Assembly: GCA_002317135.1 (NCBI GenBank)
Contig: DCIX01000004.1
Location: forward strand, 1-64,000
Source of the DNA: Bacteroidales bacterium UBA1715
Lineage (GTDB): Bacteria; Bacteroidota; Bacteroidia; Bacteroidales; UBA1715
Direction: 5' to 3'
DNA length: 64,000 nucleotides
Position numbers and translations under genes: made by a program. The notes beneath the pieces are model-generated. The model saw only the letters and a list, made by a program, of their open reading frames with translations. It had not been told where the DNA came from and made no database searches. Each line of letters starts with the position of its first letter. Within the stretch, counting starts at the first letter, position 1. Positions 1-8,998 of this stretch are shown here, piece after piece.

Positions 1-39
1 CGTGACATTGGTACGATAGTCTATCCAATAGATAAAGTG

Positions 40-74
40 AAAGGCTGTTCTGAAAAGGACAGCCTTTTCTTTTT
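40..74 (+). terminator. Intrinsic terminator at left edge
   Basis: A 9-bp perfect stem (40-48 with 59-67) is followed by a T-rich tract to 74. It probably ends a gene lying left of the window. One frame stays open from base 1 to a stop at 88-90 and runs through the hairpin, so the end of the upstream gene cannot be fixed from these bases and no CDS is called there. Confidence 0.75.
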
Positions 75-156
75 GTATAGGTTCATTTGATATTTTGATT
101 TCTATTGTTGTGTAGTCGCAAGAATTTCTGTACTTTGCGTCAGAAAAAATGTAGAG

Positions 157-1011
157 ATGAAAGAAGATAACGAAGACTGGGATATTGTCATAAAACCGAA
201 GAACAATTTGCTGGAAATAGATTTCCGTGAATTGTGGCAATATAGAGATTTGTTATCTCTTTTTGTTAAGAAAGATATCATCACTCAGTACAAACAGACA
301 ATCTTTGGTCCATTATGGTATTTGTTTCAACCATTGCTAACAACCGTAATGTATATGGTTGTGTTTGGTGGAATTGCAGGTATTCCAACTGATGGTGTTC
401 CGCAAGCGTTATTTTATATGGCTGGTATTTGTATGTGGCAATATTTTGCCGATTGTCTTACAAAAACATCAAATACATTTGTTAGCAATGCTGGCATTTT
501 TGGCAAGGTTTATTTCCCTCGGTTGATAACACCATTGTCTTGTACAATCAGTAACTTAGTTCGATTTGGTATTCAATTTGGATTGTTCTTGTGCGTATAT
601 CTTGTGTATGCTTTTGTTGGTGTTGATGCTTCATTTAATATGTACGCTTTGCTTTTTCCGATATTGGTTTTATTGTTGGCAGGATTAGCGCTCGGTTTTG
701 GTATTATTATTTCGTCAATGACTACCAAATATAGAGATTTACAAATCTTGTTTACTTTTGTCGTGCAATTGTGGATGTATGCAACTCCAATAGTGTATCC
801 GTTGAGCCAAGCAAAAGGTAAATTGCATACACTAATGTGTTTAAATCCAGTAACTCCAATCATAGAAACTTTCAAATATGGATTTTTGAATGCTGGAGAT
901 TTTATTGGTTGGGGTTGGTTAGCATATAGTTTTGTTTTTACGTTTGTGCTTTTGTCGGTTGGAATACTTGTATTCAATAGAGTGCAAAGAAGTTTTATGG
1001 ATACTGTTTAA
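157..1011 (+). CDS. wzm: Polysaccharide-export ABC transporter permease (Wzm/TagG family)
   Basis: Inner-membrane permease of the ABC-2 family that exports lipid-linked polysaccharide (O-antigen or teichoic-acid type) with a separate ATPase. The 284-residue protein begins with a soluble stretch containing the family-typical segment around residues 30-60 (FVKKDIITQYKQTIFGPLW), followed by about six hydrophobic helices, and ends in RSFMDTV, typical of these permeases. The matching ATPase (Wzt-like) is not downstream; it may lie left of the window, although a terminator at 40-74 separates that side. A weak -7-like sequence (TACTTTGC) lies about 20 bases upstream of the ATG. The next gene starts 10 bases after the stop, so this heads a compact operon. 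Family assignment is firm; the exported glycan is unknown. Confidence 0.85.
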   Translation: MKEDNEDWDIVIKPKNNLLEIDFRELWQYRDLLSLFVKKDIITQYKQTIFGPLWYLFQPLLTTVMYMVVFGGIAGIPTDGVPQALFYMAGICMWQYFADCLTKTSNTFVSNAGIFGKVYFPRLITPLSCTISNLVRFGIQFGLFLCVYLVYAFVGVDASFNMYALLFPILVLLLAGLALGFGIIISSMTTKYRDLQILFTFVVQLWMYATPIVYPLSQAKGKLHTLMCLNPVTPIIETFKYGFLNAGDFIGWGWLAYSFVFTFVLLSVGILVFNRVQRSFMDTV

Positions 1012-1021
1012 TTACGAACGA

Positions 1022-1204
1022 ATGAGAAAGTTATTGGTTATAGTATTTTTCAGTGTGTTTTCATTGGCATTTGGTTGTTCCTGCCGTACGCAAACAAATG
1101 CTCAAAAGGCAACGAAAATTGCAAAAAAACGGTGGAAACATATAAAACACGATTGCAATTGCCATTCCTATGTTGTTTATCCTGAAGATGTTGAGCAAAT
1201 ATGA
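1022..1204 (+). CDS. Very small cysteine-rich predicted lipoprotein
   Basis: A 60-residue protein starting at an ATG 10 bases after the permease stop. It has a hydrophobic signal sequence ending in a lipobox-like LAFGC at about residues 15-19, then a short basic region and a CNCHSY motif near the C-terminus. Its stop overlaps the next start codon (ATGA at 1201-1204), a strong sign that it is a translated member of the operon. The mature part is only about 40 residues and carries four cysteines counting the lipidated one. I recognise no family. It could be a small envelope anchor or an assembly factor for the neighbouring export or receptor genes; that is inference from position only. Confidence 0.6.
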   Translation: MRKLLVIVFFSVFSLAFGCSCRTQTNAQKATKIAKKRWKHIKHDCNCHSYVVYPEDVEQI

Positions 1205-1989
1205 ATACTTTCTTGATTTCAAAAACGCTCCGTTATCTTGTAACATCAGGACATAAATACGGACATAGAATTCATTCTCCGTTTGTATATGATTTGATTC
1301 AATCTGTTTTTCGGGCAAAGAATAAGAAATCAACATTTGCGGTAATTGAAAAGCATCGAAAAAAATTGTTGCATGATAGTTCTACAATCACTATAGAAGA
1401 TTTTGGTGCTGGTTCAAAAAACAATACATCAAATGTCCGTAAGGTAAATTATATAGCAAGAACAAGTTTATCACAAGGTAAATATGCACATTTGTTATAT
1501 AACTTAGTGAAACGCTATCAGCCAGAAGCTATTTTAGAATTAGGAACATCGTTGGCAATAAGTACTTCGTATTTGGCTTTAGCAAATCCACAGGCACGAA
1601 TGATTTCGTTGGAAGGATCAAAGGCTATTGCTGCTATTGCAAATGAAACGTTACAGGCTTGCGGAGTGAAAAATGTATCGGTACGAGTTGGCAAATTCGA
1701 CGATACTTTGGATTCGGCATTACTGGATTTACAGACTATTGATTTTGCTTTTATTGACGGTAATCATACGAAGGAAGCAACTTTGCGTTATTTTGAAAAA
1801 ATACTTCCGTATTGCACGGAACGTTCTATACTTATTTTTGACGACATTTCTTGGAGCGAAGGAATGTATGAAGCATGGCAACAAATTGTTGCAAATCAAA
1901 ATGTTAGTGTAAGTATTGATATTTGTAAGCAAGGTCTTGTCTTTTTTAGAAAAGGAATCGTAAAACAACATTTTGTTATTCGATATTGA
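1201..1989 (+). CDS. Class I SAM-dependent methyltransferase (O-methyltransferase-like)
   Basis: A 262-residue Rossmann-fold methyltransferase. Visible signs are the SAM-binding motif I ILELGTSLAISTSYLA (about residues 111-126), an acidic strand end (MISLEGS), and the motif DFAFIDGNHTKEAT followed by ILIFDDI, as in O-methyltransferase family 3 proteins. The N-terminal ~90 residues carry a Bacteroidota-typical start (YGHRIHSPFVYDL). The start codon overlaps the stop of the small lipoprotein gene and the stop overlaps the start of the TonB receptor gene (TGATG), so translation is probably coupled. The substrate cannot be read from sequence; the setting suggests an envelope or small-molecule substrate. 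Confidence 0.8.
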   Translation: MNTFLISKTLRYLVTSGHKYGHRIHSPFVYDLIQSVFRAKNKKSTFAVIEKHRKKLLHDSSTITIEDFGAGSKNNTSNVRKVNYIARTSLSQGKYAHLLYNLVKRYQPEAILELGTSLAISTSYLALANPQARMISLEGSKAIAAIANETLQACGVKNVSVRVGKFDDTLDSALLDLQTIDFAFIDGNHTKEATLRYFEKILPYCTERSILIFDDISWSEGMYEAWQQIVANQNVSVSIDICKQGLVFFRKGIVKQHFVIRY

Positions 1990-4298
1990 TGAAGCATATC
2001 CTGTTTATATTGAATTTTCTGCTTGTTTCCTTATCTATCTCTGCACAGCAATTTACCATTAGTGGTGTGGTGAAGGATGCAAACTCGGGAGAGTTCTTGG
2101 TTGGTGCGTCGGTGACTATTGTTGGAACAACTAATGGTGCGTTTACAAATACTTCAGGTGCATATTCCATTTCAGTAAAACAAGGTTCTTATAAGTTGGA
2201 ATATTCCTATTTAGGATACGAAACGGCTGTTGTTGATATAGTTGTTTCTGCTAATGTTAAGAAGAATGTTCGGTTGACGCAGGCTGCTATGAAAATCGAT
2301 AAGGTTGTGGTGACTTCTGTGGCACGAGACCACAATGTGATATCGACAGAATTAGGTGCACAAACGGTTTCTATCCAAACGGTAAAGATTGTGCCTGTTT
2401 TGTTTGGCGAAAACGATGTGCTGAAAACCCTACAATTAATGCCTGGTGTGAAAAGTGCTGGTGAAGGTGGTAGTGGATATTATGTTCGTGGTGGTGGCTC
2501 AGACCAAAATCTAATTTTGTTGGATGATGCACCTATTTACAATGCGTCTCACATGATGGGAATGTTTTCTGTTTTTAATTCCGACGCGATTGGAGATGCT
2601 AAATTGTATAAAGGAAGTATGTCTGCTGAATATGGTGGACGATTGTCGTCGGTATTGGATGTAGATATACGGGAAGGCGACAAGGAAAATTACCATGGAC
2701 AAGGAGGTATAGGTACGATTTCGTCTCGTTTCGAAGTTGAAGGGCCAATACGAAAAGGGAAAAGTTCTTTTTTAGTTGCAGGTCGTAGAACATACGCGGA
2801 TATTTTTTTGAAAATGGCACGAGATACCTCTTTGCATAGCACAAAGTTGCATTTCTTTGATGTGAATTATAAGTTTGTAAATGACATTGACGAAAATGAT
2901 AAGCTTAGTCTTTCAGGATATATTGGACGGGATGTATTTAAATTTCGTGACATGTTTGGAATGGCTGGTGGAAACATAACTGCAACAGGTTCGTGGTTAC
3001 ATCTTTTTTCAAAACAGTGGAAGTTGCAGTCTTCGTTTGTGTACAGTTATTTTGACTCAGATATGGATATGCAAATGTCTATGCTTGACGCAAATTTGCA
3101 ATCGGGAATAACGGAATTTAATTGGAAGGAAGATGCTGTCTATCGTAACGAAAACAATATTGTGCATATTGGGGGAAATGTCGGCTATCATAGATTTTCT
3201 CCTGGAAAATTAACAACGTCAATGTTGGAGCAACCAATAATAATGGAGAAACGTAATGCTTTGGAAATGAATGTGTATGCCGACAATTCTCAAACAATAA
3301 ATGATTGGCTGAAAGTTCAATATGGTCTTCGTTTTTCTAATTTCATGGGATTAGGTGCGGCAACATTTTATGATTATAATCAAGAACATGAAATTATTGA
3401 TAGCACGATATATAAAAAGGGTGAAGTCATCAATTATTATCCGAATTTAGAACCACGTTTGAGTGTGAATTATCGTATCAATGCGGAGAGTTCCATAAAG
3501 GCTGCATATACGAGAACATGCCAGTTTGTGCATTTAATACAAAGTTCGACAGTTTCAATGCCGACAGATTATTGGATGCCAAGCACAAATAAGACAAAGC
3601 CACAAACTTGTTCGCAGCTTTCGTTGGGATATTTCCGTAATTTCAAGGAAAATAGTTATGAAACATCTGCAGAAATTTATTACAAAAATATGCAGAATCA
3701 GATTGATTATGAAAATGGAGCTAACTTGTTCTTAAATAGTAATTTAGAGGCTTATTTATTGTATGGTCATAGTCGTTCCTATGGGGTGGAATTGTATGCA
3801 AAAAAGAATGTCGGTAATTTTACTGGTTGGGTTTCATATACATTGTCGAAGACCGAAAAGCAATTTGAGGGATTAAATTCAGGGAAATGGTATCCTGTTC
3901 GATACGATAGGACTCACGACTTCTCTATAGTTGCTATGTATGCCTTTAGCGAAAGATTGCAGGCATCAGCCACCTGGGTATATTCAACAGGTGATGCGGT
4001 AACGTATCCTTCTGGAAAGTATTTGGTTGATGGTGAATATGTTTCGTATTACACCGAACGAAATGGCTATCGTATGCCAGCATATCATAGAATGGATGTG
4101 GGCGTGACATATACTCAAGAAAAGAAAGGTAGATTTGAATCGCAATGGTCGTTTTCTGTATATAATGTATATAATAGAAAAAATGCCTATATGATTTATT
4201 TTGAACCAGTTGACGAAGAAACTCCTGATGTTTTACAAGCAGTAAAGATTACATTATTTCCAATAATTCCATCTATAGCATGGAACTTTAGTTTTTAA
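1989..4298 (+). CDS. TonB-dependent outer-membrane receptor with N-terminal carboxypeptidase-regulatory-like domain
   Basis: Outer-membrane beta-barrel receptor of 769 residues. The order is: signal peptide (1-20, ending SISAQQ), a CarboxypepD_reg-like beta-sandwich (about 22-105, FTISGVVKDANSGEFLVGAS), a plug domain (about 115-230, with GVKSAGEGGSGYYVRGGGSDQNL), then the barrel ending in a terminal aromatic residue (AWNFSF). I chose the ATG at 1989, which overlaps the preceding stop, over a TTG one codon earlier. A DUF4249 lipoprotein follows 2 bases later, the standard partner of this receptor subclass. It lacks the length of SusC proteins and no SusD gene follows, so a polysaccharide-utilisation role is unlikely; a metal, cofactor or peptide substrate is possible but unproven. 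Confidence 0.9.
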   Translation: MKHILFILNFLLVSLSISAQQFTISGVVKDANSGEFLVGASVTIVGTTNGAFTNTSGAYSISVKQGSYKLEYSYLGYETAVVDIVVSANVKKNVRLTQAAMKIDKVVVTSVARDHNVISTELGAQTVSIQTVKIVPVLFGENDVLKTLQLMPGVKSAGEGGSGYYVRGGGSDQNLILLDDAPIYNASHMMGMFSVFNSDAIGDAKLYKGSMSAEYGGRLSSVLDVDIREGDKENYHGQGGIGTISSRFEVEGPIRKGKSSFLVAGRRTYADIFLKMARDTSLHSTKLHFFDVNYKFVNDIDENDKLSLSGYIGRDVFKFRDMFGMAGGNITATGSWLHLFSKQWKLQSSFVYSYFDSDMDMQMSMLDANLQSGITEFNWKEDAVYRNENNIVHIGGNVGYHRFSPGKLTTSMLEQPIIMEKRNALEMNVYADNSQTINDWLKVQYGLRFSNFMGLGAATFYDYNQEHEIIDSTIYKKGEVINYYPNLEPRLSVNYRINAESSIKAAYTRTCQFVHLIQSSTVSMPTDYWMPSTNKTKPQTCSQLSLGYFRNFKENSYETSAEIYYKNMQNQIDYENGANLFLNSNLEAYLLYGHSRSYGVELYAKKNVGNFTGWVSYTLSKTEKQFEGLNSGKWYPVRYDRTHDFSIVAMYAFSERLQASATWVYSTGDAVTYPSGKYLVDGEYVSYYTERNGYRMPAYHRMDVGVTYTQEKKGRFESQWSFSVYNVYNRKNAYMIYFEPVDEETPDVLQAVKITLFPIIPSIAWNFSF

Positions 4299-4300
4299 GA

Positions 4301-5089
4301 ATGAGAGCATTAATTTACATAGTCAGTTTGCTATTTTGCTTAGTCTCGTGTACCGAGGTTATGGATGATTTTGAGGTCGGTTCGGCAGAAGCAAAGATTG
4401 TTGTGGCGGCAACCATTTCGCCAACGCAAGCGCAAGTCATTCTTTCAAAAACAACAGCATATTTGAATCCAACGTCGATACCATATATTTCAGGAGCACA
4501 TGTTACTATTGCGTACGACGACACAATTGTAACGCTCCACGAAGATTCTGTGGGATATTACTCATTGGAGCAACAGTTTGAGTCACAAAAAATGTATTCT
4601 TTATCTATTACAATAGGCGATAATTTTATTACAGCAGAATCCTATATGCCTCCGTGTGTTCGTTGGGATAGTTGCAGTGTGAAACTATCGGAATATAATT
4701 CTTGGTATGAATTTCCTGATTCTTTAGGTAAAATATATGAAGTCTTGGCTTATGTAACCGATCCTGTTGAAAGTGCAAACTATTATAGGAAAGAGGTCTA
4801 TAAAAATGATACGATTTACTCAAAAGAAACAACCGACGATAGCTATTTTAACGGACAAACTGTTCAACTTGAGACACTTATGGGATTTTTTAAGGAAGAC
4901 GATATTGTGAAAATATATTTGAAAAGTATTGATAAACAAGCATTTGAATATTATAATACTTTAGCATTGTCAAATTCCAGTTCCGGAATGTTTGCTGCTC
5001 CCGACAATCCAAAGTCCAACTTGCAAGGAGATGCATTAGGTAGATTTTATGCCTATACTGTTGATTCTGTGATTGTTAGGTTTAAATAA
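4301..5089 (+). CDS. DUF4249-family lipoprotein, partner of the TonB receptor
   Basis: A 262-residue predicted lipoprotein with a signal sequence and lipobox (CLVSC, about residues 13-17). The mature part follows the DUF4249 pattern: an early beta strand (KIVVAATISP), a segment like GAHVTIAYDD, and a mid-domain YYRKEVYKND strand. DUF4249 proteins are almost always encoded immediately downstream of a TonB-dependent receptor, as here. They are thought to sit at the outer membrane and assist the receptor, but their exact role is not known. The gene ends the operon that starts at 157; a convergent terminator follows. Confidence 0.8.
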   Translation: MRALIYIVSLLFCLVSCTEVMDDFEVGSAEAKIVVAATISPTQAQVILSKTTAYLNPTSIPYISGAHVTIAYDDTIVTLHEDSVGYYSLEQQFESQKMYSLSITIGDNFITAESYMPPCVRWDSCSVKLSEYNSWYEFPDSLGKIYEVLAYVTDPVESANYYRKEVYKNDTIYSKETTDDSYFNGQTVQLETLMGFFKEDDIVKIYLKSIDKQAFEYYNTLALSNSSSGMFAAPDNPKSNLQGDALGRFYAYTVDSVIVRFK

Positions 5090-5097
5090 TAACAATA

Positions 5098-5128
5098 AAA
5101 AAGGCAGATATGAAATCTGCCTCTTTTA
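5098..5128. terminator. Bidirectional terminator between convergent genes
   Basis: A 7-bp stem (5103-5109 with 5115-5121) is flanked by an A-run on the left and a T-rich run on the right, so it can act in both directions. It lies between the DUF4249 gene (plus) and the MerR gene (minus). Confidence 0.8.
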
Positions 5129-5137
5129 ATCATTTTC

Positions 5138-5482
5138 TTACATGTTTTCTTTTAATGCAATTAATCGTGCTTTGATAGATGTCAATTTTTCAACGATTTG
5201 CATTTTTGCAACCCCGTCATCGTTTCCTTCTTTGAGTTTCTTTTTGGCACCTTCCAATGTCAATCCTAAATCCTTTACATAGTAGTGGATTAGTTTGAAA
5301 TTTTGTATGTCGTTTGGTGTAAATAATCTGTTGCCTTTTGCGTTCTTTTTTGGCTTAATAACGCTGAATTCTTTCTCCCAAAAACGAATCAATGAAGTAT
5401 TAACTTCAAACATTTCAGCAACTTCGCCAATCGAATAGTATAGTTTGTCAGGATTTAACTCAATATTTTTCATAAAACGCAT
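5138..5482 (-). CDS. MerR-family transcriptional regulator
   Basis: A 114-residue DNA-binding protein. The segment YYSIGEVAEMFEVNTSLIRFWEKEF (about residues 16-40) is the MerR winged-helix recognition motif, and the second half holds the wing (NRLFTPNDIQNFKLI) and a long helix (VKDLGLTLEGAKKKLKEG) for dimerisation. It lacks an extended C-terminal effector domain, as in the short MerR proteins conserved across Bacteroidota. The start may be the ATG at 5482 or the in-frame ATG at 5473. It is divergent from the esterase gene at 5563 and shares an 80-base AT-rich intergenic region with it, so it could regulate it; no clear palindrome was found there. Confidence 0.85.
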   Translation of the reverse strand: MRFMKNIELNPDKLYYSIGEVAEMFEVNTSLIRFWEKEFSVIKPKKNAKGNRLFTPNDIQNFKLIHYYVKDLGLTLEGAKKKLKEGNDDGVAKMQIVEKLTSIKARLIALKENM

Positions 5483-5562
5483 TTATTTTGTGGGGTAAAT
5501 ATAGATAAAAATTTATATTTTTAGAACATAAAATTGGGAATGAATTTATAATAGGTAAGTAT

Positions 5563-8208
5563 ATGAAAAATAAATTGTTACAATTCGCTAAAGTGTTTAT
5601 GGCTACTACATTTTTAGGTGCTGGTTTGTCTGCGTCGGCACAAATCACTCCTTGTAAGATATTTCAGTCGGGTATGGTGTTGCAACGAGATGTGGTTGTT
5701 CCTATTTGGGGAACAGCGTCTGCAAATGCAGAAATAACTATTTCTTGGAATGGTACAGAAGCAAAATCTACAGCTGATGCTACAGGAAAATGGAAAGTTG
5801 AATTCCCTGCAACAAACTATGGCGGACCATTCGATATGACTATCGCAAGTTCTGTAGAAGGCGAGAATCCTGTTACTTTGACTGATGTGTATTTTGGTGA
5901 AGTGTTGTATTGCTCTGGTCAGTCAAATATGGAATTGCGTGTAGATCAATGTGATGATTACACAAACGTAAAGGCTGCCGCTAATGACCAAACGATTCGC
6001 CAGATGAAAGTGGAAAAAGGAACTGATTACGAATTGTCGGAAACATTGCCTACAGTTTCTTGGAAACCAGCAACTTCTGCTTATGTCGGTAATTTTTCCG
6101 CCGCTGCATATTTCTGTGTTTTAGAACTAAAAAAATTAGATGCCTATAAAGATATTCCATTCGGAATTTTGAATAACTCGTATGGTGGTGCTCGTGTTGA
6201 AGCATGGATGAGTAAGGAAATGCTTGGTTACGATGCCTATGATATTACTTTGGCTCAAGGCGAAAAGGAACGTCAACCAACATTGATTTTCAATAAGATG
6301 GTAAATCCACTTATTGGTATTCCGTTTAAGGCAATGTTGTGGTATCAGGCAGAATCGAACTGCGATGTGGTAAACGATGCAAAGGTTTATAGCGAGCAGT
6401 TCAACAATATGATTAGTTCATATAGAAAACTATGGAATAATGAATTTCCTGTGATTTGGGTACAATTGCCAAACTATAAATCTGAAACTCGTACCGAAAT
6501 CAATAATGTAGAATCAAATACGATAGCTTCTGATTCTTGGATAACAATGCGCGAAGAACAAACAAAATCGTTATCTATTCTTCCTAAATCTGCTCAAATC
6601 GTAACAATAGATGCAGGTCTTGCTGGAAATATTCACCCAACAGATAAGCAAACAATCGGTACTCGTTTGGCTTTGGCTGTTCGTAAACTGGTATATGGTG
6701 AGGAAATAGCTTATTCTCCTATGTATAAATCGTTTACAAAGAATGAAGATGGTTCTGTAACAATAGAATTTTCTAATGTGAATGACGGTTTAGTTGCAAA
6801 AGACGGTGCAGAAACAATTACTTGGTTCCAGGTTGTTGATGCAACAGGAAAGAGTTCAAAAGTTGTCGCAACTTTGGCTGATAATAAAGTTACAATTGCC
6901 AAAGGTGATGCTGATATAGCAAAGGTATATTACGCTTGGAATCGTTGTCCGGGTGGAATGAATTTATATTCAAAAGTAGGTGATGTGTATTTGCCTGTTG
7001 CTCCATTTATGTTTGCTGTTGAATCGTCTGAATTTGGTATTCAGGAATTTACTTCAACCAAAGGTGATGGCGAGTTGACTGCAGAAGGTGGTACGTTTGT
7101 AACATTCTCTTGGAAAACAGGAGGAAATGTAGAGTCTGCTACATTTAATGGTGTTGCTGTTGATGCAAATACATCGGCAAAAGTTATGTTAAGTGAAACA
7201 AAGGATTATGTGTTGGAAATAGTAGAGAAGGAAACTGGCAAGAAAGAGTCAAAGACCATTCATTTTACTGTTGTTCCTGCAAAACCAACAATAAAACTTT
7301 CTTCAAAATCAGGTGTGTTGGCTAATCCAGCTGATGTGGTTGAAATTGCAACAAATGCGACAGCTCTTGGTGGCTTTTCTGTAGCAAAGGTTGAATTATA
7401 TGTGAATGGAACATTGGTGGAAACACTTACAAATGCTCCGTATTCATATACATGGGTTGCTCCAAGTACAGTTGGTGATTATACATTCTATGGAATTGTG
7501 TATAATACCAATAGTGATGAACAATATAATTCTGCACAATCGGAAGATTTGATTATTTCGGTAACAAATACACCAAAGACGAGATTTGAGGCTGAAAATG
7601 CAACGGTAAAAGGCGGCACTGGTTGTTCGGTAAAAGCAGATGCTACTTGTAGTGGAAAAATGTATTTGGATTTACAGGAATTTAAGCAAGTTGTGTTTAG
7701 TGGCATAAATGCTCCAGCCGATGGCGATTATCAAATTTGTATTGCATATATGTGTAATTACCAAGCACCAAAGGAACAATACTTATATGCAAATTCTACA
7801 AGTCAAGGAACTGTTGAATTTACTTCAGAAAGTTGGGATGTAATAAAAATGACTATTCCTTTGAAAAAAGGTGAAAACACTATTACTATTAAGAATAATT
7901 GGGGTTGGATGTCATTTGATTACATTGACATCTTAGGTGTTACAACTGCTGCAGATGAGGTAAAAGGCGAAAACACATCAATGACGGCGTTTGCCAATAT
8001 GGCTTCGGAAATTGTTGTTTCGTATGAAACAGTTGCTTCTGCTGTTTCTTTGGAATTACTTGATTTAAATGGAAAGAAAATAGCTTCTTCAGGAATGCTT
8101 GAAGGTCAACAAAACTATTTGTTTACTCAGAAGTTGACCGAAGGTGTGTATGTAGTCAAAATGATTGCAGGAAATGAAGTGCTTGTAAAACGTGTAATTA
8201 TAAAATAA
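5563..8208 (+). CDS. Secreted SASA-family carbohydrate esterase with Ig-like, carbohydrate-binding and T9SS sorting domains
   Basis: An 881-residue exported protein. A signal peptide (1-26, ending SASAQ) precedes a sialate O-acetylesterase/SASA domain (about 27-490). Its GDSL-type nucleophile motif YCSGQSNMELR is near residue 120, with later blocks ILNNSYGGARVEAW and MLWYQAESNCD, and a DxxH-like end around NIHPTDKQT. Then follow an Ig-like region (about 495-580), a second Ig-like module (VVEIATNATALGGFSVAKVE), a CBM6/35-like module (about 670-790, starting RFEAENATVKGG), and a C-terminal T9SS type A sorting domain (about 810-881, ending GVYVVKMIAGNEVLVKRVIIK region). It probably removes acetyl groups from sialic acids or plant/host glycans outside the cell. 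The specificity is inference. Confidence 0.88.
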   Translation: MKNKLLQFAKVFMATTFLGAGLSASAQITPCKIFQSGMVLQRDVVVPIWGTASANAEITISWNGTEAKSTADATGKWKVEFPATNYGGPFDMTIASSVEGENPVTLTDVYFGEVLYCSGQSNMELRVDQCDDYTNVKAAANDQTIRQMKVEKGTDYELSETLPTVSWKPATSAYVGNFSAAAYFCVLELKKLDAYKDIPFGILNNSYGGARVEAWMSKEMLGYDAYDITLAQGEKERQPTLIFNKMVNPLIGIPFKAMLWYQAESNCDVVNDAKVYSEQFNNMISSYRKLWNNEFPVIWVQLPNYKSETRTEINNVESNTIASDSWITMREEQTKSLSILPKSAQIVTIDAGLAGNIHPTDKQTIGTRLALAVRKLVYGEEIAYSPMYKSFTKNEDGSVTIEFSNVNDGLVAKDGAETITWFQVVDATGKSSKVVATLADNKVTIAKGDADIAKVYYAWNRCPGGMNLYSKVGDVYLPVAPFMFAVESSEFGIQEFTSTKGDGELTAEGGTFVTFSWKTGGNVESATFNGVAVDANTSAKVMLSETKDYVLEIVEKETGKKESKTIHFTVVPAKPTIKLSSKSGVLANPADVVEIATNATALGGFSVAKVELYVNGTLVETLTNAPYSYTWVAPSTVGDYTFYGIVYNTNSDEQYNSAQSEDLIISVTNTPKTRFEAENATVKGGTGCSVKADATCSGKMYLDLQEFKQVVFSGINAPADGDYQICIAYMCNYQAPKEQYLYANSTSQGTVEFTSESWDVIKMTIPLKKGENTITIKNNWGWMSFDYIDILGVTTAADEVKGENTSMTAFANMASEIVVSYETVASAVSLELLDLNGKKIASSGMLEGQQNYLFTQKLTEGVYVVKMIAGNEVLVKRVIIK

Positions 8209-8217
8209 TCAATTGTT

Positions 8218-8245
8218 GAGACGCATAATTAGTGCGTCTCTTTTT
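8218..8245 (+). terminator. Intrinsic terminator just upstream of hisA
   Basis: A 7-bp perfect GC-rich stem (8218-8224 with 8234-8240) is followed by five T residues at 8241-8245. It starts 9 bases after the esterase stop and ends 12 bases before the hisA start, so it either isolates hisA from the esterase or acts as an attenuator in front of hisA. Confidence 0.85.
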
Positions 8246-8257
8246 AAAAAGAAATAT

Positions 8258-8983
8258 ATGATAGAAATTATTCCTGCCATAGATATTATAGATGCGAAAT
8301 GTGTTCGTCTTTCGCAAGGAGATTATGCACAAAAAAAGGTCTATAATGAAAATCCTTTGGAAGTCGCTAAAGAATTTGAAGCCAATGGAATAAAACGCTT
8401 ACATTTGGTAGATTTAGATGGGGCAAAAAGTAGTCGCATCATCAATTACAAGGTGTTGGAAAACATTGCGACACATACTTCGTTAACGATAGATTTTGGT
8501 GGAGGTTTAAAAACCGATGAAGATTTGCGTATTGCATTTGAATCGGGTGCGAGTATGGTAACTGGCGGTAGTATTGCCGTAAAAAATAGACCAGTTTTTA
8601 CCTCTTGGTTAAAGAAATATGGTAGCGAAAAAATCATTTTGGGTGCCGATGCAATGAATGAGAAAATTGCCGTAAGTGGTTGGCAGGAAGGTACCAATTT
8701 AGATTTGTTTGATTTCTTACAAGACTATACTTCCGAAGGTGTATCAAAGATTATCTGCACCGACATCAGTAAAGATGGAATGTTGCAAGGTTCTAATGTT
8801 GAGCTATATGTAAAAATAAAGAAACAATTTCCATCTTTATTTGTTATTGCAAGTGGTGGAATCTCGAATATGGACGACATTATTGCATTAAATGACAATG
8901 GCATTGATGGTGTCATTACAGGAAAGGCTATTTATGAAGGAAAGATTTCGCTGAAAGATATTGCGAAATTTATGGGATGTTAG
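8258..8983 (+). CDS. hisA: Phosphoribosylformimino-5-aminoimidazole carboxamide ribotide isomerase (HisA)
   Basis: A 241-residue TIM-barrel isomerase of histidine biosynthesis, converting ProFAR to PRFAR. The first catalytic aspartate lies in the N-terminal motif IIPAIDI and the second in TDISKDGML (about residues 127-136). Phosphate-binding segments DFGGGLKTDED and ASGGISNMDD plus ITGKAIYEG near the end are typical. A longer in-frame ORF exists upstream, but it would read through the terminator at 8218-8245, so I chose the ATG at 8258, which begins exactly where the family begins. It is outside a his operon: no hisF, hisH or hisI is nearby, and the next gene is cysteine-synthase-like. Confidence 0.92.
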   Translation: MIEIIPAIDIIDAKCVRLSQGDYAQKKVYNENPLEVAKEFEANGIKRLHLVDLDGAKSSRIINYKVLENIATHTSLTIDFGGGLKTDEDLRIAFESGASMVTGGSIAVKNRPVFTSWLKKYGSEKIILGADAMNEKIAVSGWQEGTNLDLFDFLQDYTSEGVSKIICTDISKDGMLQGSNVELYVKIKKQFPSLFVIASGGISNMDDIIALNDNGIDGVITGKAIYEGKISLKDIAKFMGC

Positions 8984-8998
8984 CATAAATCTATAAGA

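Noticed and set aside
1..90. Open frame from base 1 to a stop at 88-90
   Set aside because: It reads through a strong terminator at 40-74 and cannot be told from chance in 30 codons; the true end of the upstream gene is unknown.
8213..8257. Longer hisA N-terminus starting at 8213
   Set aside because: The extra codons run through the terminator at 8218-8245; HisA proteins begin at the MIEIIPAID motif.
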